In this document: positions 58,130 to 64,000 of the stretch, one piece after another
How the letters are laid out: each line of letters begins with the position of its first letter
How positions within the stretch are numbered: the stretch's first letter is position 1
Assembly: GCA_944989445.1 (NCBI GenBank)
Contig: CALYLW010000011.1
Location: forward strand, 2,881,501 to 2,945,500
Origin: Ampullaceana balthica
Taxonomy: Eukaryota; Mollusca; Gastropoda; Lymnaeidae
Reading direction: 5' to 3'
Length of the DNA: 64,000 nt
Program-made: the position numbers and the translations under genes
The notes under the pieces: generated by a model
What the model was told of the DNA's origin: nothing
Database searches by the model: none
Seen by the model: the letters and a program-made list of their open reading frames with translations, nothing else

Positions 58130-58620
58130 TTTTTGTACCAACCTCAGCAACAGCTGCTGCCAAGTCCCAACATCCCGTCCCACCCCCTCACCTTACGCAC
58201 ACACATACACACTAAATCTGCTCATGATAATAATTAATGACCCATACCAGCTAATCCACAGCCGAATACTTAATGACCTATAGACTCTCAAACTTCCCCT
58301 TAGCGGATTCGAATACAAATTCCCAGTTCTTACTTCGCAGCGATACGTGTACCTATTAAATTTGATCCTGAAGTTTTGTCACAAAGACATTATTTGATCT
58401 CCTGGTAATTCTTTTCTATCATTATTTGTTTTACTTTTTTTTTATTATTCGGAGGTCAAGTTTGTAGTTTTGAGAGTCACTGGGCTTAAGCAAATCTTTA
58501 ATTCTATGCGTCTGCCCCAGGCCATCGTGTCACATTGTGGTCCTGACAAAAACTAAGGCGGAAGACGCTAAGAGAATGACAAATGATGGGGCCATACCGC
58601 CGTTCATTGGCAACTGTTGA
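58130..58620. promoter_or_regulatory. Motif-rich island in two blocks
   Basis: Block 58200-58320 has ATGATAATAATTAATGACCC and TACTTAATGACC (homeodomain-type clusters). Block 58490-58620 has GCCATCGTGTCACATTGTGG, AATGACAAATGATGG and CATTGGCAACTG. No coding frame. Candidate regulatory. Confidence 0.25.
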
Positions 58621-59081
58621 CCGAAAGAACAGACTGCAGATTTTTTAAAAAAATTGGGGTGGGGGTGGGGGGTAGAGAGTTTGAAAACAAGACCCAAACC
58701 AAACAGAACTCTTTTTATTCAACAGTTTCATGGTTGGTAATTTTGCAAAGACATATTTTTTTTCCTGGGTTGCTGTTTTTTTTTCTAATTTATTTTTAAT
58801 TATTTATTAAATTGTTATTATTTTTTTATGTTATTAAAATAAAAACATTTTTAACCTAGGTGAACGTTTTCAGAAATAGACGTCAGCCATTATAGCACCT
58901 GAATAACTTTCATTTCGCCGTAAGGTGTAGTATTTTTCCGAATTATTACCCAAATGAAAGAGAAAGATCGCAGTAACGTGTACTTTCCTTGTCCTTGGGC
59001 AATGACTTCATTTTCACCCTGAATAATTAAGTGGAATGTCTTACCAAATGTAAAATTAAGTTGTTGCAGAGTTTTTTTTAT
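58621..59081. other. T-rich unique sequence
   Basis: Nothing recognised. Confidence 0.5.
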
Positions 59082-59089
59082 AATTTTAG

Positions 59090-59829
59090 TAGGGCTGCGG
59101 AAATTAACGATGAATTTCTCGATTAATCTTTTAACGATTAAATTATTTTGAAACTATTTATCGACCCATCACTTACAAATTATTGGAAGTCAAAAAGTAA
59201 AAAAAAATAATTAAAAAATAGCGGCCGATAAATGATAACAAATTTCCTGACGATTACATGGACATTTTGGTTTTAAATCATTGACTGAAAGAAATGTTCA
59301 AAATGTTGATAAAGCTTGCCTACCATGGTTCTAACACAACGCCTAATTATCAAACCAAATGAAAAGCGTATTAAGCTAATGGCAGTAATGGAGTCTGACT
59401 CAGAGACAGAACATGACGACAGCTCTTCTGATGAATTACTGCTTTACATAATGCAGATGAATGTTACTGAATCCATTAACCCTCTACAATGGTCGAAACT
59501 CAATGAACACCGATATCCGATTATGTCATTCCTTGCCAAGACCGTTTCGTGCATGCCAGTTACCGTAGTTCCATGTGAATTATTGTTAGACCCGCTCATC
59601 ACTTGAACCAAATAATGTCAACACACTTGTCTTTTTGCGTAGTTGGTTAAAAGATGACATATAAAGGAGACATTCCAGTGTTATTTAGATTTTCAACAAG
59701 AACATTTAATAAGTGTCACTTATGACATTGTAAATTTTAATTTTTGGCTTTAATCGAAATTAACGATTAATTAATCGTTATTTTTTCTAAAGTTGAAGAT
59801 TAAATTTAAATCAATCGTTAACAGCCCTA
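59090..59829 (+). mobile_element. hAT deletion derivative, copy 1
   Basis: Target duplication AATTTTAG at 59082-59089 and 59830-59837, a perfect 8 bp. Ends are TAGGGCTGCGGAAATTAACG and the inverse of CGTTAACAGCCCTA. Subterminal ATTAATCG-rich inverted sequence is at both sides. It retains only the C-terminal part of a hAT transposase in the middle. Closely related to the inverted copy at 63026-63801. Confidence 0.93.
59316..59664 (+). pseudogene. hAT transposase C-terminal dimerisation-domain fragment
   Basis: The frame (first ATG 59325) encodes an acidic Ser/Asp/Glu stretch and then NPLQWSKLNEHRYPIMSFLA, the start of the hAT C-terminal dimerisation domain (hATC; NPLxWWK....YP...LA). It breaks off after VPCE at a stop at 59604-59606. 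The end of the domain, NNVNTLVFLRSWLKDDI and a stop at 59662-59664, lies in another frame. Comparison with the 63-kb copy shows why: 26 bp encoding the LFSxAG region are missing here, shifting the frame. The second Trp of QWWK is Ser. No N-terminal zinc finger or catalytic residues are present, so it cannot be active. Confidence 0.82.
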
Positions 59830-59837
59830 AATTTTAG

Positions 59838-61019
59838 CTTTGTACAAGTGGGTGAAATTTTAATATAAATGTTCAAATACTTTGCTAAGTTACTTGAAAA
59901 TAGAATTAGGGCAACGATGTACTAGAAATGACATATCCAACACAAGAAACTAGTTTAAAATCATCAGCCATTCAAAGATGGTAACCACTAATAAGGTCAT
60001 CAAGTATTGAAAGACGTTTTTTGATATTTATTTTAACTTTGACCTTTAAATTTCTAAACGAATTTTTTGTGGCACCTCTAGGTTCACGAGCGTCCACCAG
60101 GGAACTCTAGGTTCACGAGCGTCCACCAGGGGTGCCGTTTGAGGCCAGTTAAAAGAAACAACTGAAATTAACTGCCCAAATATCCTCGTACCCAATGAGA
60201 CAGAGTCAGCACTGAGCATCAGTAATTCGTTGTTTATTCACCAAAATGGTATTACTGTGGTCACTCGAATGAGCGCCTAGGACTTAGCAACTTTGTGTTT
60301 GATGTATATCATCGCTGCTGAAAACGTTTGTTAACAATGATAACTAGTATACTCGGCTATTCCGGCACATGACTTTGCGCTTGACTTGGACTTCATTAAC
60401 AGTGTTACTTCCACACGGCAAAAGTCACAGAAAAAACAACAACACAGAAGTAAAAATACAAAGGGGAAAATTCACAGAAATAATGTCGCAGGAAACAGTC
60501 ACAATAAATCATTGATCTTATATAACTATAAGACAAAAGCACGTGAGTTTAAATAGTTTGTCTGTTTGTTTGTTACACGTACATGTCTACAAGGATTGGT
60601 GGATTTAGGCCAAACCTGGCACACTTATACCTCATGGTACAGAATGAAATCTAGAAGTCATTTGAACTTTAAATAATGTACCGTTCGATCCGCATAATGT
60701 TTTTTTTCTTTCTGACAGTATATAAGTATAATATTTGACATTAGCTTTGCATTGTTGGATCTAGACCAAACTGTGTACAAAAAACTTGACGACTCATGTT
60801 AAAATACTATAGGGAATTGAACTCATAATATCCAATACTCCGTGGTCAAGGTTACAATTTCCATTTTTCTTACAATTGGTCATATTTGTTCCACATTCGA
60901 TTTTAAACAGCTACGTGTCTCTTGACACAACTTGGCATGCAACTTTCCAAGACAATAAAATACAAATAGGCATTTGGTTTACAAAACATTTTTTCCCGTG
61001 AGCCCTGCATTAGTTTCTT
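59838..61019. other. Unique sequence with a 29-bp tandem duplication
   Basis: At 60076-60131 the string CTCTAGGTTCACGAGCGTCC then ACCAGGG occurs twice, 29 bp apart, bracketed by GGCACC and GGTGCC. The segment 60580-60710 (AAGGATTGGTGGATTTAGGC then CAAACCTGGCACAC) has the look of a dispersed element but I found no second copy. No gene. Confidence 0.5.
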
Positions 61020-61393
61020 ATGATATACTGCAGGCTATGTAAACATACGAATAGTTATGTTATACTGCAGACTATGTTAATATATGAATAGTTATGTTAT
61101 ACTGCAGACTATGTTAATATACGAATAGTTATATTATACTGCAGACTATGTTAATATACGAATAGTTATGTTATACTGCAGACTATGTTAATATACGAAT
61201 AGTTTATGTTATACTGCAGACTATGTTAATATACGAATAGTTATGTTATACTGCAGACTATGTAAATATACGAATAATTATGTTATACTGCAGACTATTT
61301 AAATATACGAATAGTTATGTTATACTGCAGACTATGTAAATATACGAATAGTTATGTTATACTGCAGGCTATGTAAATATACGAATAGTTATG
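61020..61393. repeat. 37-bp minisatellite, about 10 copies
   Basis: Unit contains ATGTTATACTGCAGACTATG then TTAATATACGAATAGTT, with AAAT for TAAT variants at the right. Each unit carries one PstI-type CTGCAG. Confidence 0.96.
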
Positions 61394-62439
61394 GTATGGG
61401 TGAATGGATTTTACAAATGTTAATAAACGTGAATCTTATGCAAACACAACTATTGTAGGACCAGAACGCATAACATCAACTCCTTTGGGAGCTATGGGCC
61501 CAAATTCCACCTCCATTATATAAGCTTTATAAATATAAATGGGACCATTTCTAAAGTTGTACCCCATTGTTGTCACACAAATTCAAGACAAATGTATCCT
61601 AACAACTTAGAATGGGCGCTCATCCGGTTCCTTTTTAACATAAAATAAATAATGGTTATAAGAAAGCGTTTGATCGAAATTTTGTGAAGCTTTTTTCTTC
61701 TCCCCCTCCCCCCCCCCACACACACATACACTTTCAGCTACTTTATTTCATTCAATAACTTGCGTCTTTTCAAAGTGATATTTTTTCCTGTGACGTTTTC
61801 CGCTCACCACCCCAAAAACATGTGTAGTTTTCGTGCGTAACTAAGTAAAGGATATATATTTCTATGCTTCTGTCCGTATGGAATAAAATAAGACACTTCA
61901 TGACTTCATGTATTTCCAATCTAAACGGTGCGCAAGTTTCCATTGGAATAAAGGGGAAATTGACTGACTTAGACAGGCGAGTAATGATGGCTTTGAGGAC
62001 CGAGATCGTGTTCATCTCAAGGAATGGGCAACTATTTTAGATAAATTACCAACTTGCTCATCAGTTTTTATCACGAATCTCCACGGACACATTTTCATGT
62101 CAGTGTACGAGAAAGGAGAAAATGGGGAAAAACATATTATTATCTGGTCTACTTAAGCTTATTTAACCCAAGCCCAAACAGAAAAACAAACATAATAAAC
62201 TAATTTTCAAAACTATAAATGATATTTTAAACAATAAACACCCCCTCAACCTAGCGCCGCCCCCTCCCCTTCCCACCAACACGGATATAAGCGTGCGCGC
62301 GTACACACACTCCATACTTTGAACACAAAGAGATAAGCAATAAATCCCTTCTCCCCCCACCCCCACCCCCCCCCCAAACTGTAGCGGCCAACATACACTC
62401 GCGCGCGCACACTTAAGGCATAGATAGTGTCCTGACGTC
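61394..62439. other. Unique sequence
   Basis: C-rich tracts at 61700-61720 and 62250-62385 with interspersed CA and CG dinucleotide runs. No gene recognised. Confidence 0.5.
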
Positions 62440-62660
62440 ACAAAGTCATCAAGTCATCACCACAAGATGCCATCCATCACTGAAGACAAGGCCCCGAGGC
62501 ACGCGTCACTGCTCGTGACGGATTGACGGATTGGCCGAGGCCAACAATGGAGGGGGGCGACCGTTGTTTTTTTCATCTTCATCTGGACCTCTTAGCTTCC
62601 TATTTCTGGTCCATTAGTCCTGCCTGGGCTTTTAAGTACATCAGAGATGTGTACCGTCGG
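62440..62660. promoter_or_regulatory. Motif-rich single-copy island
   Basis: CAAAGTCATCAAGTCATCAC, GACGGATTGACGGATTGGCC and CAACAATGG (SOX-type) follow a TGACGTCA CRE at about 62433. A plus frame of 113 codons at 62523-62864 lacks any domain. Candidate regulatory. Confidence 0.25.
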
Positions 62661-63025
62661 TCAGATAGGGAGGCAGTGAGTCAAACAAACAAATGCCAGG
62701 AATTCTTACAGACAATGCTCTATCGCTTCAATGATATGGTTGATGTCTCTTGTGTCTTTAAAGCGCTATCAAAAGAAGTATATTTGAAAGCACAATTAAA
62801 CAGAACATGCTGTCCCTTTACTTTCTACAATTTCTTGACTCACCCGTATCACTTGATTGGTTAAACAAATTGTGGGCGGGGGAAACCTTCAATATTCATG
62901 ATACAACAGCTCTGCCCTCACTATTGAATTCGTTGCATCGGTTCAGAGGTACACAAAACAAATTGCTTTATTCTGTAGAGTCTCATGGCTAACACGAGAT
63001 AAATGGTTTTAAAATGTTTTATTAT
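62661..63025. other. Unique sequence
   Basis: Nothing recognised. Confidence 0.5.
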
Positions 63026-63801
63026 TAGGGCGGTTAACGATTAATTTAAGTTTAATCGCTAACTTTTGAAAAAAGTAACGATTAATTATTTGTTAATTTC
63101 GATTAAAGCCAAAAAATTAAAATTTATGATGTCTTAAGTAACACTTATTAAACGTTCTTGTTGAAAATCTAAATAACACTGGAATGTCTCCTTTATATGT
63201 CATATTTTAACCAACTACGCAAAAGGACAAGTGTGTTGACATTATTTGGTTTAATTGATGAGCGGGTCTAATTGACAATATAACCAGCCGCACTGAACAA
63301 TCATTCACATGGAACTGAGGTAACTGGTATGCACAAAACGATCTTGGTAAGGAATTACACTATCTGATATCGGCGTTCATTAAGTTTCCACCATTGTAGA
63401 GGGTTAATGGATTCAGGAACTTTCAGCTCCATTTTGAAACGCAGTATTTCATCAGAAGAGCTGTCGTCATTTTCTGTCTCTGAGTCAGACTCCATTACTG
63501 CCATTAGCTTATATGCTTTTCATTTGGTTTGATAAGTAGGCGAAGTGTGAGAACCATGGTAAGCAAACTTTATCAACATTTTGAACATTCCCGTCAGTCA
63601 ATAGCTTAAAACCAAAATGTTCGAGTAATCGTCACGAAATTGATTATTTATCGGCCGCTATTTCTTAATTATTTTTTAAAACTTTTTGACTTCCAATATT
63701 TGTAAGTCATGTGATAGGTCGATTAATCGTTAAAAATAATTTAATCGTTAAAAAAATTTAACGATTAATCGAGAAATTAATCGTTAATTTTCGCACCCCT
63801 A
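63026..63801 (-). mobile_element. hAT deletion derivative, copy 2, inverted relative to copy 1
   Basis: Ends TAGGGCGGTTAACGATTAA and the inverse of TTAATTTTCGCACCCCTA. Flanks TTTATTAT (63018-63025) and ATTATTAT (63802-63809) agree at 7 of 8 positions, as expected of a slightly aged 8-bp duplication. The interior aligns along its length, inverted, with 59090-59829. No full-length partner is in the window. Confidence 0.9.
63193..63557 (-). pseudogene. hAT transposase C-terminal fragment, copy 2
   Basis: On the minus strand the same acidic stretch is followed by NPLQWWKLNERRY, keeping the Trp pair that copy 1 lost. A stop follows shortly after RRYQIV. The CE.LFSAAG region deleted in copy 1 is present but has a stop between Glu and Leu and another a few codons later. 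The C-terminal SIKPNNVN block follows in the same frame. It is a non-functional remnant. Together the two copies show independent decay of one parental non-autonomous element. Confidence 0.78.
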
Positions 63802-64000
63802 ATTATTATATATTTTAACTTTTGTTTTGTTGGTAAAACCATCAACAACAGGCCGGGCGGTAATTGTATCAAAAATATTCTGACAAGGTCTTTTAAAAAA
63901 TCAGGAACTTCATCCTTGACATCACAACAATTTTAATGTCTTCTGATCTTCTCTAAGCCAATCGCGATTACCTATCTCCTTAAGCGATCGCATTTCATTT
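63802..64000. other. Unique sequence at window edge
   Basis: Nothing recognised. Confidence 0.5.

Noticed and set aside
59316..59606. Host gene of 96 codons
   Set aside because: The sequence lies inside a hAT element with a perfect 8-bp target duplication and matches the hAT C-terminal domain; the apparent first codon is TTG.
62523..62864. 113-codon plus-strand frame as a host gene
   Set aside because: No recognisable domain, and I could see no supporting splice or start context beyond chance.

Overview
The window is eukaryotic, almost certainly animal, nuclear DNA. It is AT-rich and contains no convincing intact host protein-coding gene. It has no bacterial-style operons. What it does contain is minisatellite arrays, cut-and-paste and rolling-circle transposon remnants, and a few islands of more GC-balanced, motif-rich single-copy DNA. 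A lophotrochozoan such as a gastropod mollusc would fit (non-autonomous Helitrons, hAT, Tigger, a KRBA2-like integrase and very dense minisatellites), but this is a low-confidence inference and no marker gene proves it.

Layout. 0-10 kb: a 32-bp and a 16-bp minisatellite, a foldback repeat, a (GAAA)n block, and three motif-rich islands near 3, 7 and 8.7 kb. 10.5-14.2 kb: a 2.7-kb array of a 42-bp unit, then a 10/20-bp array with an 80-bp higher-order repeat. 14.3-23.5 kb: three non-autonomous Helitrons head to tail, each filled with a roughly 168-bp internal repeat in a fixed order of types; a TIR element sits inside the third. 24.4-26.1 kb: two minisatellite arrays in inverted orientation around a 0.4-kb spacer. 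26.3-32.8 kb: a hAT MITE with an 8-bp target duplication, a TIR element, and arrays of 23, 27, 22 and 19 bp. 33.6-34.1 kb: a promoter-like CpG-containing island with YY1, E-box, CCAAT and RFX X-box matches. 34.8-36.6 kb: a broken Tigger/pogo element and a broken KRBA2-like DDE integrase. 38.7-47.4 kb: a MITE, a CA microsatellite, a 36-bp repeat carrying a perfect CRE in three units, a 27-bp array, a 63-bp array and a tRNA-Val-like sequence. 47.4-50.9 kb: a fourth Helitron on the minus strand with another TIR element beside it. 51-64 kb: mostly single-copy DNA with several motif-rich islands, short arrays, another MITE, and two hAT elements in opposite orientation that carry the same transposase C-terminal fragment.

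The genes do not work together as a system: every recognisable protein remnant is a decayed transposon protein. The most interesting structure is the mobile-element architecture. This covers the Helitron tandem with conserved internal higher-order repeats, a roughly 110-bp module shared between the Helitron 3' regions and a TIR family whose ends differ between copies, and the unusual number of minisatellites. The motif-rich islands could be cis-regulatory elements of a gene outside the window, but conservation cannot be judged from one sequence.
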